DNA of 64,000 nucleotides from positions 1 to 64,000 of the forward strand of contig JADIIM010000012.1 of assembly GCA_015351705.1 (NCBI GenBank), in the 5' to 3' direction. The translations under genes and the position numbers were made by a program. Every line of letters begins with the position of its first letter. The first letter of the stretch is position 1. The notes below the pieces were generated by a model that worked only from the letters and a program-made list of their open reading frames with translations, did not search any database and was not told the origin of the DNA. The stretch is from Aeromicrobium sp. (lineage in GTDB: Bacteria > Actinomycetota > Coriobacteriia > Anaerosomatales > Anaerosomataceae). Shown in pieces: positions 42,328 to 51,913 of this stretch.

Positions 42328-42336
42328 TGGTATACT
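42328..42336 (+). promoter_or_regulatory. Extended -10 promoter upstream of the membrane protein gene
   Basis: TGGTATACT is an extended -10 about 92 bases before ATG 42429, in the 150-base gap shared with the divergent murJ gene. TTCACA at 42305-42310 resembles a -35, but the spacing is 20 bases. Confidence 0.5.
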
Positions 42337-42428
42337 CCGACGCGTGCGAGGCCGCCGCGTCCGGCTCCTTCCGGCCGAGGCGGGCCACGCCGCAGGCCGA
42401 AGTGACGATCACGGTGGCGGGAGGTGCG

Positions 42429-44522
42429 ATGGGACGACCGGGCCGCATCATCCTCGCCGCACTCGCGATCTGCGTCATGGCGGCGCTCCCGGCCTCAGGA
42501 GCCAGCGCGCCGCCTACGTTCTCCACTGTCGTGATCGTCCTCGCGCCATATCTTACCTGGGACGATGTCCACATCGACCGTACGCCGGGCCTGCATGCTG
42601 TCGCCACCGAGTCAGCCCTCGGGTGCGTGAGTGTGCGAGCCGGGTCGCTTGGCGCCTCACCATCGGCAGTACGCGGGGCCGCGGTGCTCTCGGCGGGACG
42701 TCCGGTCGACGCGCCTGCCGAGGGCGATACACGGCCAACGTACGGTCCGGTGACTCTCGGCTCGCTCGTCCGGGAGGCCGGCGGCCGCACCGTCGCGCTC
42801 GGCACCTCGGCCGGAGATGCGAGCGGGCCCGCCCGAGCCGTGGACGCGCCCGCCCGCGTGGTCGCCTGGGATGCCGACGGTATCGTCAACATGGACGGGA
42901 CCGGTCCGGAGACGCTCAGGCCCGCTCCGGACGCGGCGGCCGGTGTGAGAAGTGATCTCGACATGCTCGAATGGTCCTACCGCAGGGCGCTTGCCATGGC
43001 GACGGACAGCCCCGGTTCGCCGTTGCTGATCGTCATCGACCCCGGCGACCCGGTCCGCGCACGCGAAGCGGGCTGGCACGGGGGCGGCGGGGACGCAGAC
43101 CGGACCGCCGCGGCTCGCTCGGTCGACGCGGTCGTGCGCATGGTCATGCGATCGCTGCCGGACGACGCGGCGTTGCTCGTCGTCTCCACCGCACAGGAGC
43201 GCGTCGGCGGTCCTCCAGGCTTCGGGCCGGCCATGCTCTACGGCGCCGGGCCGGGCATCCTGGACTCGCCGGCGACCCGGCGCACCGGCATCGTGACCCT
43301 CCCGGACGTCACGGCCGCGGTGCTGTCGCTCTTCTCGCTCGAGGTGCCGCCTTCGATGGTCGGCTCAGCGCCCGGCGTCGCCGGAGACGTGACCGAGGAC
43401 CCGGGCGCCCGGGTGGACCTCATGCAGCGCATCGACGCCGAGGCGCGCGCGCTGGAGACCGTGCGCGAGCCGGTGTGGTTCGGCACGATCGCTGCTGCCG
43501 TCGTGGCGCTGATCGGCGCGCTTGCGCTGGTCCTGTCCCGCCCGGGCAGCACGTACAGACACGCTCGCACGATCGTGGCGTACGTGCTGGTGGCGATCTG
43601 CGCGGTCCCGGTCGCGACCCTGCTGGCGCAGGTGGCCGGTCGCCCCGACACCGCCTCGGGTGTGTGGGCGAGGCTGGTGGGCGCGTGGGTGGTCGTGATG
43701 CTGGTGACCGTGCGTCCGCCGCGGGCCGCGCGGCCGCGCGGGGCGCTGCTGGGGGTGGCGGCTCTCACGGTGTTCGTCGTGGTCCTTGACCAGCTCACCG
43801 GTGGTCATGCGGCCAACGGAAGCGTGTTCAGCTACTCGGCGCTCTTCGGCGCGCGCTTCTACGGGCTCGGGAACGAGGGTGCCGCCGTCGTGGTGGGTGC
43901 GCTGCTCGCGCTCGTCGGTCTGCGCATCGACCGGTACGGTGGCACTCGCGCGCGGGAGTACCTGTGGTTCGGTCTGCCGCTGGTGGCCGTGGCCGTGGTG
44001 CCGGTCCTCGGGGCCAACATCGGCGTCGTGGCCTGGGGCGTCGCCGGGTTCTTCACCGCCTATCTCGTTGCGGCGCGGCGGCGACTCGATCGCCGCACGG
44101 TCCTGGGGGCGCTTGCGGCGGGCGCCGCGGTGCTGCTCGTCGCGCTGGCGGCCGACTCCCTCGGCCCCGGCACGTCGCACCTGGGACGCCTGGTCGGGGG
44201 AGAGTCGGACCTCGGTGCGATGCTGGCCCGCAAGGTCGCGCTCAGCCTCGGCATCCTGACCGCTACGCCGATCGTGGTGTTACTCCCCGTTGCGCTCGCG
44301 GCGCTCGTGTACGTGCTCGTTCGACAGGCTGGCCCGCTCGGAGAGGTCCTGTCGCGAGAGCGGGGGACGGCCTCGGCGCTCGCCGGCGGCATCGCGGCGG
44401 CGGTGGTCGGTGTGCTCACCGAGGACTCGGGCGTGGCGCTCTCGGCGATCGTGATGCTGTTCCCAGCCGCGCTGCTCGCGGTGGCTGCCCTTGATCTGGA
44501 AGGAGACGCCGGTGGGCGTTGA
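42429..44522 (+). CDS. Membrane protein with exported alkaline phosphatase-like domain
   Basis: This 697-residue protein has a signal peptide (about 5-27, ending ASGASA) and an exported domain of about 320 residues. The segment VTLPDVTAAVLSLFSLEVPPSMVG near its end resembles alkaline-phosphatase-superfamily phosphotransferases, although I do not see their metal-binding residues. About nine membrane helices follow (from PVWFGTIAAAVVALI onward). ATG 42429 is chosen because GGGAGGTGCG lies directly upstream. It overlaps the MraY-like gene by 11 bases, so the two probably act together in envelope polymer metabolism. The function is not established. Confidence 0.75.
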   Translation: MGRPGRIILAALAICVMAALPASGASAPPTFSTVVIVLAPYLTWDDVHIDRTPGLHAVATESALGCVSVRAGSLGASPSAVRGAAVLSAGRPVDAPAEGDTRPTYGPVTLGSLVREAGGRTVALGTSAGDASGPARAVDAPARVVAWDADGIVNMDGTGPETLRPAPDAAAGVRSDLDMLEWSYRRALAMATDSPGSPLLIVIDPGDPVRAREAGWHGGGGDADRTAAARSVDAVVRMVMRSLPDDAALLVVSTAQERVGGPPGFGPAMLYGAGPGILDSPATRRTGIVTLPDVTAAVLSLFSLEVPPSMVGSAPGVAGDVTEDPGARVDLMQRIDAEARALETVREPVWFGTIAAAVVALIGALALVLSRPGSTYRHARTIVAYVLVAICAVPVATLLAQVAGRPDTASGVWARLVGAWVVVMLVTVRPPRAARPRGALLGVAALTVFVVVLDQLTGGHAANGSVFSYSALFGARFYGLGNEGAAVVVGALLALVGLRIDRYGGTRAREYLWFGLPLVAVAVVPVLGANIGVVAWGVAGFFTAYLVAARRRLDRRTVLGALAAGAAVLLVALAADSLGPGTSHLGRLVGGESDLGAMLARKVALSLGILTATPIVVLLPVALAALVYVLVRQAGPLGEVLSRERGTASALAGGIAAAVVGVLTEDSGVALSAIVMLFPAALLAVAALDLEGDAGGR

Positions 44523-45696
44523 GACGAGTGCGGCGCTCGTGGCACTGGGAGTCGTCGCCGTCGCCGGTGTGGTGGTCCCATGGCGTGCGGTACGCGCGCT
44601 GCTCGCGGCCGGGACCGGCGCGGACCGCGCGGTGGCGAACTACCGCGGACGTCCGGTCGCGCCGGTGCTCGGCGTGGTGTGGCCGCTCTGGGCGGTGTCG
44701 CTCCTGGGCACGCAGGCCGTCCTCGAGGCGATCGGCCGGCTCGTCCCGGGCGGGTCACCGCTCGCGCTGTTGGTCACGCGCCTTATGGACACGCCGCTCG
44801 CTCTGCCGCTGTACGCCGTTCCGTTCCTGCTTGCCGTGGGTGTCTACGCGCTCGGGGCCTTCGACGACGCGTTCGGGGCCGGTGGCCCCAAGGGCTTCCG
44901 CGGCCACCTGTCCGCGCTCCGTTCGGGGCGGCTGACCACCGGGATGGTCAAGATGCTCGGGATCGGCGTCCTCGCGGCGTTCTACGGCGCAACAGCGGCC
45001 GGGCGCGTGCTGGAGCGGTCCGGGACGCTGCCGACATGGCTCGCCGAGGGGCCGGCAGGGTACCTGAGCGCGTGGGCGCTGTCGGCGCTCGTGATCGCGC
45101 TTGCGGCCAACCTCGGTAACCTGCTCGATCTGCGCCCCGGTCGCGCGCTCAAAGTCTACGGCATCGCCGTGGTCGTGCCTGCGGCGGCGTTCGCGCTCGG
45201 TGCCATCGACGCGTATCACGACAGCGTGGCGATGTTCGCGGGTGAGGTCGGGGGCCTTGCGCTCATGCCGGCCGAGCAGGCGGCGGTGGTCGCCGGGGTG
45301 CTCCTCGTGGCGCTCGGCCCGGTGGTCGCGGTCTGGAGCGCCGACCTCGGGGAGCGTGCGATGCTCGGCGACGGCGGAGCGAACGTGATGGGTGCGGTCG
45401 TCGGCTATCTGCTCACCGCGGTGCTGGGTCTCGCCGGACTGGCTGTGGCCGCCGTTCTGCTCCTCGCTCTGAACCTCGCATCTGAACGCGTCTCGTTCAG
45501 CGCCGTCTTCGAGCGTGTGGCGCTGCTGGCATGGTTCGACCGGCTCGGACGTGGCGACAGGCATGCGCCCACACCTCCCGGCGCGGAGACCGCCGGGCGG
45601 GGGCCTGACGATGGGACGGATGCGCCGAGCGGCGCCGCAGAGCGGCGGCCGGTGCGGTACGATGCTTCCGGGACTGCGAGCGAGGGAGAGGACTGA
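44512..45696 (+). CDS. MraY/WecA-like phosphoglycosyl transferase
   Basis: This 394-residue polytopic membrane protein has motifs of the polyprenyl-phosphate sugar-1-phosphate transferase family: AFDDAFG (Asp-Asp), KGFRGHL, ANLGNLLDLRPGRALK (in place of the usual NxxNxxDG loop) and MLGDGGANVMGA near the C-terminus. The last 60 residues are disordered and charged. GTG 44512 follows AAGGAGA closely. The canonical mraY is expected in the dcw cluster past 64000, so this may be a paralogue building a second glycolipid. The substrate is unknown. Confidence 0.8.
   Translation: MGVETSAALVALGVVAVAGVVVPWRAVRALLAAGTGADRAVANYRGRPVAPVLGVVWPLWAVSLLGTQAVLEAIGRLVPGGSPLALLVTRLMDTPLALPLYAVPFLLAVGVYALGAFDDAFGAGGPKGFRGHLSALRSGRLTTGMVKMLGIGVLAAFYGATAAGRVLERSGTLPTWLAEGPAGYLSAWALSALVIALAANLGNLLDLRPGRALKVYGIAVVVPAAAFALGAIDAYHDSVAMFAGEVGGLALMPAEQAAVVAGVLLVALGPVVAVWSADLGERAMLGDGGANVMGAVVGYLLTAVLGLAGLAVAAVLLLALNLASERVSFSAVFERVALLAWFDRLGRGDRHAPTPPGAETAGRGPDDGTDAPSGAAERRPVRYDASGTASEGED
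45658..45663 (+). promoter_or_regulatory. -10 element upstream of pyrG
   Basis: TACGAT in the context GGTGCGGTACGAT lies 42 bases before the pyrG start, inside the preceding gene's 3' end. Confidence 0.35.
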
Positions 45697-45705
45697 GAGG
45701 CGCGC

Positions 45706-47319
<1,614 letters not shown>

Positions 47320-47323
47320 GACG

Positions 47324-48430
47324 GTGAGCCGGGTACTCGAGACGTTCCTGGATCTCGTCCGGATCGACAGTCCCACCGGGCGTGAACGGACCGTGGCCGA
47401 GTCGCTCGTGGCGATGCTCTCAAGCGCGGGGTGCGACGTGCGCTTCGACGACACCACTGCGCTGACCGGCTCTGACAGCGGCAACCTGCTCGCGGTCCTG
47501 CCGGGCACGGCTCCGGGTCGCGTCGTCGCGCTCTCGGCGCACATGGACTGCGTGCAGCCGTGCGAGGGCGTCGAGCCGTTCGTGAGCGACGGGTTCGTCC
47601 GCTCGGCAGGGGAGACGGTCCTCGGCGGGGACGACAAGGTCGGGCTTGCGGCGATCGTCGAGGCGGTCAGACGGCTCGCCGAGGCCGACGCTCCGCACCC
47701 GGACGTGCGTGTGGTGCTGACCGTCTCCGAGGAGAACGGGCTGCGCGGCGCGAAGGCCCTCGATGCGAGCGAGTGCGTCGCCGACCTGTGTCTCGTGCTC
47801 GATGCCGACGGCCCGGTCGGGGGCATCGTCACAGCGGCCCCCACCCACTACACCTTCTCAGCGGTGTTCGCGGGGCGCGCGTCGCATGCTGGCGTCGAGC
47901 CCGAGAAGGGCGTCTCGGCCATCGCGATGGCTGCCGAGGCGATCGGCGCGATGGCGCTCGGCAGGCTCGACGACACCACCACCGCCAACATCGGGACGAT
48001 CGGGGGCGGGAGCGCCACCAACGTGGTCGCCCCCCGGTGCGAGGTGACCGGCGAGTGCCGGTCGCTGGACCCGGACCGCATAGAGGACGTGCGCGCAGCG
48101 ATGGACGCCGCGATGCGTGATGCGGCGGCCGCGCGCGGCGGCTCGGTCGAGGTGGACTGGACGCTCGAGTACGGCGGCTTCTCGCTCGACGACACCGCCG
48201 AGGCGCTGCGCATCGTCGAGGACGCGTGTCGTGCCATCGGCGTGACGCCACGGCGGTTCGCCACCGGGGGTGGCAGCGACGGCAACATCTTCGCCTCACA
48301 CGGCATGCCCACCCTCGTTCTCTCATCGGGGATGTCGAAGGTGCATTCGGTCGACGAGGAGGTCGCGGTGGCCGAGTTGGAGCGCCTTGCCGATCTGCTC
48401 GTCGCGGTCGTCGACCGCGCCAGAGCCTAG
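47324..48430 (+). CDS. M20 family metallopeptidase (peptidase T-like)
   Basis: This 368-residue cytoplasmic zinc exopeptidase has ligand motifs SAHMDCV (His/Asp), GGDDKVG (bridging Asp), TVSEENGLRGAK (catalytic Glu pair) and VLDADG. A dimerisation insert begins near THYTFSAVFAGRASHAG, and a final HS segment (KVHSVDEEV) supplies the last ligand. GTG 47324 is 4 bases after the pyrG stop. Substrates are probably di- or tripeptides. Confidence 0.9.
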   Translation: MSRVLETFLDLVRIDSPTGRERTVAESLVAMLSSAGCDVRFDDTTALTGSDSGNLLAVLPGTAPGRVVALSAHMDCVQPCEGVEPFVSDGFVRSAGETVLGGDDKVGLAAIVEAVRRLAEADAPHPDVRVVLTVSEENGLRGAKALDASECVADLCLVLDADGPVGGIVTAAPTHYTFSAVFAGRASHAGVEPEKGVSAIAMAAEAIGAMALGRLDDTTTANIGTIGGGSATNVVAPRCEVTGECRSLDPDRIEDVRAAMDAAMRDAAAARGGSVEVDWTLEYGGFSLDDTAEALRIVEDACRAIGVTPRRFATGGGSDGNIFASHGMPTLVLSSGMSKVHSVDEEVAVAELERLADLLVAVVDRARA

Positions 48431-48434
48431 CCCG

Positions 48435-49508
48435 ATGCGTCTTGTCTGGGGCACCGTCGAAGCGATCGCCGAGGAGACGGCTTCCGTCCAGCGGGTTGCG
48501 GTGCACGTGGATGGCGCAGCCGATCGGTCCGTGGCGGTCGTGCTCATCGCGCTGACCGGACGCGCAGATGTCGGGGAACGCGTTCTGTGTAACACCACGG
48601 CCGTTGAGCTCGGGCTCGGCACGGGGGGAGAGCACTTCGTCCTCGCGCGCGCCGGCGAGGGTGTCGCTCTCGATGACCCCGTCGCCGGTCACATCATGAA
48701 GCTGCGCTACACGCCGCTCCAGCGCGATGTGACCGCTGTCGAGGAGCCCGCAAGCCCCCACCACGCGGCTATGAGTGACGCTGTGACGCTTGATGGCATG
48801 CCGGTCGTGTGCTGCGGGCTGCACAGTCAGATGGCGATGGTCGCCGCGGGCATCAAGGAGGTGGCGCCGGAGCGCACGGTGGCATACCTCATGACCGACG
48901 ACGCCGCACTTCCGCTTGCTGTCTCCCGGCTCGTCCCCGCCCTGGTCTCCGAGGGCCTTGTCGATGCGACCGTCACGTGCGGTCAGGCGTTCGGTGGTGA
49001 CCACGAGGCGATCAACCTGTACTCGGGCCTTCTCGCCGCGCGGCACGCGTGCGGCGCCGATGTGGCCATCGTGGCTCTCGGCCCCGGGATCGTGGGGACG
49101 GCCACTCCATTCGGGCACGGCGGGGTGGCGCAGGGTGAGGCACTCAACGCGGTCGCATCGCTCGGCGGCAGGGCGGTCGCCGCCCTCAGGGTCTCGTTCG
49201 CTGATCCGCGTGCCCGCCACGTCCCGGTGAGCCACCAGACGCTTTGTGCGCTCACCGGCGTTGCGCTCGCCCCCGCGCTCGTTGCCGTGCCGACGCTCGA
49301 CCCGGGCCAGAGTCAGGCGCTGGAGGTCGCGCTCGACGAGGCGGGGGTGTGGCGCCTTCACGAGCCGCGCTTCATGGCGTCATCTCCGTTGCCCGACATG
49401 CGCGGCATCGGGGTGACCACGATGGGTCGCGGCCCCGAAGAGGACGCGGCGTTCTTCCATGCGGCCGCGGCGGCGGGGCGGCTCGCGGCGAGTCTGCTCG
49501 ACGGCTGA
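48435..49508 (+). CDS. DUF3866 family protein
   Basis: This 357-residue protein matches DUF3866, an uncharacterised actinobacterial and clostridial family often placed near pyrG, M20 peptidase and xerD genes. Visible conserved parts include GERVLCNTTAVELGLGTGG, KLRYTPLQRDV, VCCGLHSQMAMVA and ALGPGIVGTATPFGHGG. No signal peptide or membrane helix is seen. The function is unknown. A hairpin lies just beyond the stop. Confidence 0.85.
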   Translation: MRLVWGTVEAIAEETASVQRVAVHVDGAADRSVAVVLIALTGRADVGERVLCNTTAVELGLGTGGEHFVLARAGEGVALDDPVAGHIMKLRYTPLQRDVTAVEEPASPHHAAMSDAVTLDGMPVVCCGLHSQMAMVAAGIKEVAPERTVAYLMTDDAALPLAVSRLVPALVSEGLVDATVTCGQAFGGDHEAINLYSGLLAARHACGADVAIVALGPGIVGTATPFGHGGVAQGEALNAVASLGGRAVAALRVSFADPRARHVPVSHQTLCALTGVALAPALVAVPTLDPGQSQALEVALDEAGVWRLHEPRFMASSPLPDMRGIGVTTMGRGPEEDAAFFHAAAAAGRLAASLLDG

Positions 49509-49514
49509 CGCGTC

Positions 49515-49532
49515 GTCGCGGCAGCGCGCGAC
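49515..49532 (+). terminator. Weak hairpin after the DUF3866 gene
   Basis: GTCGCG and CGCGAC arms flank GCAGCG, 7 bases after the stop codon. There is no U-tract. It may end the pyrG operon before xerD. Confidence 0.35.
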
Positions 49533-49608
49533 TCGTGCTGTAGGCGGGAGATTCGCTGGCGAACGACCGCTCATCCGAACAACTCAACCGTTCAGTGGTC
49601 ATTTGCGC

Positions 49609-49614
49609 TACTAT
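49609..49614 (+). promoter_or_regulatory. -10 element for a leaderless xerD transcript
   Basis: TACTAT ends 7 bases before the xerD ATG at 49622, so a normal start site would fall on or next to the A of ATG. No ribosome binding site precedes the ATG. The same TACTAT hexamer is used before pilB (11067) and pilC (12840). Confidence 0.5.
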
Positions 49615-49621
49615 CGCCGGT

Positions 49622-50527
49622 ATGGATACGCGACTGCTCGACGACTTCCTCGGCCACCTCGCGGTCGAACGCGGGGCGTCACCGCACACCATCAGTGCCT
49701 ACGGCGGAGACCTGCGCGCCTACCTCAAACATCTCGAGGAGCGCGGTACCGGTCCCGCGTCGGCATCGCGGGACGATGTGATCGCGTTCGTAGCGTCGCT
49801 TCAGGCGAAGGGCATGGCGCCGAGCACCGTCGAGCGCAAGGTCGCCGCGGTGAAGAGCTTCCACGCCTTCCTCGTGCGCGAGGGTCTGTCCGCCGAGCAT
49901 CCCACGATCGACGTTTCGCTCCCCAAGGTTCCCGAGCGACTTCCCGAGGTCATCTCCATCGAGGACGCGTCCCGACTGCTTTCGCAGCCGTTTCCCGAGG
50001 GGCCTGTGGGCCACCGGGACCGAGCGGCGCTCGAAGTGCTGTACGGCTGCGGACTGCGCGTGAGCGAGCTCGTGGCGCTTGACCGCGATGATGTCGACCT
50101 TGAGACGGGATTCGTCCGCGTCTTCGGCAAGGGCGGGAAGGAGCGCCTGGTGCCGATCTCCGGCGCTGCCGCCGAGGCGATGCGCGACTACCTGTCACAC
50201 GGGCGCCCGTACCTCCGCGCGAAGAAGTCCCGCGTCCGCCAGGATCCTGCCGCAGTGTTCGTGAACGTCCGAGGTGGACGGCTCACGCGTCAGGCGGTCT
50301 TCGGTATCGTCCGCACCTACGGTGGACGCGTCGGACTCAAGCTGCACCCGCACACCCTGCGGCACTCGTTCGCCACACATATGCTCCAGGGAGGCGCCGA
50401 GCTGCGCGCGCTCCAGGAGATGCTCGGACACGCCGACATCTCCACGACGCAGGTGTACACCCATGTGGATCGTACGCACGTCCTCGAGGAGTACCTCACG
50501 ACGCACCCGCGTGCTCGGCTGAGGTAG
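49622..50527 (+). CDS. xerD: Tyrosine recombinase XerD
   Basis: XerD resolves chromosome dimers at dif with XerC. The 301-residue protein has an N-terminal SAM-like domain ([17 protein letters not shown]) and a catalytic domain with Arg146 (GLRVSEL), the Lys of [11 protein letters not shown], His244/Arg247 ([11 protein letters not shown]), His270 (LGHADIST) and nucleophile Tyr279. All active residues are present. ATG 49622 fits family length; an upstream GTG at 49595 would add nine residues that overlap the promoter. Confidence 0.93.
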   Translation: MDTRLLDDFLGHLAVERGASPHTISAYGGDLRAYLKHLEERGTGPASASRDDVIAFVASLQAKGMAPSTVERKVAAVKSFHAFLVREGLSAEHPTIDVSLPKVPERLPEVISIEDASRLLSQPFPEGPVGHRDRAALEVLYGCGLRVSELVALDRDDVDLETGFVRVFGKGGKERLVPISGAAAEAMRDYLSHGRPYLRAKKSRVRQDPAAVFVNVRGGRLTRQAVFGIVRTYGGRVGLKLHPHTLRHSFATHMLQGGAELRALQEMLGHADISTTQVYTHVDRTHVLEEYLTTHPRARLR

Positions 50528-50632
50528 TCGGCGGCCACCCGTGATGTCGTCGTCCGGTACGCCCCTGCCTTGGGCCGTCTACGTCGCCACGACACCCGGT
50601 GCACATTCGTGACCCAAGTGGCTGCCAGTGGT

Positions 50633-50661
50633 GCTACACAGCGTTCACGAGGGGGTAAGAT
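50633..50661 (+). promoter_or_regulatory. Promoter for the nucleoside importer operon
   Basis: GCTACA (50633-50638) and TAAGAT (50656-50661) are 17 bases apart, 46 bases before the lipoprotein start. The -35 is a weak match; the -10 is good. Confidence 0.4.
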
Positions 50662-50706
50662 GAATACGGTGTGTCCCATCCCTGTATCGAGGAGGCGGAT
50701 CGCAGC

Positions 50707-51783
50707 GTGAACAGTAAGATGAGCAAGTTGTTGGCCGTACTGCTGGCGCTCATGCTTGTCGTGGCGTTCGTGCCGGCATGCGGCGGGGCGGAGGAGCCCG
50801 AAGAGCCGACCGATGAGCCGGCGGTCGAGGAACCGGCCGAGCCGGTCCTCAAGGCTGCGATGGTCACCGATGTCGGCGGACTGGGTGACAAGTCGTTCAA
50901 CGACCTCGCATACGAGGGACTCAAGAAGGCCGAGGCTGAGCTCAACGTCGAGATCAAGGTCCTTGAGTCGAAGGAGATCACCGACTACGAGTCCAACATC
51001 GACCAGCTGGCCACCGCGGGTTACAGCCCGATATTCGCGGTCGGGTTCTTGATGACCGACGCGATCATCAAGATGGCCCCTGAGTACTCCGACGTTCAGT
51101 TCGGTGGCGTCGACCAGTTCTACGAGGAGCCGCCGGCCAACGCAGTCGGCCTGCTGTTCAAGGAGCATGAAGGCAGCTACCTTGCCGGCGTCGTGGCCGG
51201 CCTTGCCACGCTCGATACCTTCGACGACAAGCTCAACGGCGACAACGTCATCGGTTTCGTCGGTGGCATGGATGTCCCGCTCATCAAGAAGTTCGAGGCG
51301 GGCTTCATCGCTGGCGCCAAGTCCGTGAACCCGGATGTGAAGGTCATCTCGCTGTACGCGGGCAACTTCACGGACCAGGCTAAGGGCAAGGAGCTCGGTC
51401 TCTCGCTCATCGAGCAGAAGGCTGACGTCATCTATGCCGCCGCTGGTGCGGTGGGCCTGGGCACCATCCAGGCGTGCCAGGAGAAGGGCGCGCTGTTCAT
51501 CGGTGTCGACGCTGACCAGTACCTGACCGTTCCCGGCTCGGGCGATGTCATGCTCACCTCGATGATGAAGCGCGTTGACGTCGCGGTGTTCGACACCATC
51601 AAGTCCGCGGTCGACGGCACGTTCGAGGGCGGCACGCTCAAGACGTACGGTCTGGCCGAGGGCGGCGTGGACCTGGCCCCGTTCCACGACTTCGAGGACG
51701 CGGTCCCGCAGGCGATCAAGGACGCTGTCGAGAAGGCACGCGCCGACATCATCGGTGGCACGATCGAGGTGCCTGAATCGTAG
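50707..51783 (+). CDS. BMP/PnrA family nucleoside-binding lipoprotein
   Basis: This 358-residue substrate-binding lipoprotein has a signal peptide with lipobox VPAC (lipidated Cys near residue 20), an acidic Glu/Pro linker, then the BMP fold: AAMVTDVGGLGDKSFNDLAYEG, the GVDQFYEEPP segment, and YAAAGAVGLGTIQACQEKGA. The family binds purine nucleosides for ABC import. GTG 50707 has GAGGAGG 11 bases upstream. The ATPase and two permeases that complete the importer follow. Confidence 0.93.
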   Translation: MNSKMSKLLAVLLALMLVVAFVPACGGAEEPEEPTDEPAVEEPAEPVLKAAMVTDVGGLGDKSFNDLAYEGLKKAEAELNVEIKVLESKEITDYESNIDQLATAGYSPIFAVGFLMTDAIIKMAPEYSDVQFGGVDQFYEEPPANAVGLLFKEHEGSYLAGVVAGLATLDTFDDKLNGDNVIGFVGGMDVPLIKKFEAGFIAGAKSVNPDVKVISLYAGNFTDQAKGKELGLSLIEQKADVIYAAAGAVGLGTIQACQEKGALFIGVDADQYLTVPGSGDVMLTSMMKRVDVAVFDTIKSAVDGTFEGGTLKTYGLAEGGVDLAPFHDFEDAVPQAIKDAVEKARADIIGGTIEVPES

Positions 51784-51827
51784 CGCCAGCTCGTCGTCAG
51801 GTGGCGCACAGACTCCGGTGTGTGCGC
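51783..51827 (+). promoter_or_regulatory. Mutually exclusive hairpins (attenuator-like) after the lipoprotein gene
   Basis: GCGCCA (51783-51788) can pair with TGGCGC (51802-51807), while GCGCACA (51804-51810) can pair with TGTGCGC (51821-51827). The two stems share bases 51804-51807, so only one can form at a time. A strong terminator hairpin follows at 51834. Confidence 0.45.
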
Positions 51828-51833
51828 TAGACT

Positions 51834-51871
51834 GAGAGGGGCGGCCGGTGGCAACGCCGACCGCCCCTCTC
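51834..51871 (+). terminator. Strong terminator-like hairpin between binding protein and ATPase genes
   Basis: Perfect 11-base arms GAGAGGGGCGG (51834-51844) and CCGCCCCTCTC (51861-51871) enclose a 16-base loop with a further CGG/CCG pairing. It probably lowers read-through so that more binding protein than transporter is made, and may be regulated by the hairpins just before it. Confidence 0.75.
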
Positions 51872-51913
51872 TTGGTAGCCCGTGTGCACATCGTTCGGGA
51901 AGAGGAGACGCCG

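Noticed and set aside
49622-50527. Phage or integron integrase
   Set aside because: Length, motifs and housekeeping context match XerD, and no attachment site or phage genes are nearby.
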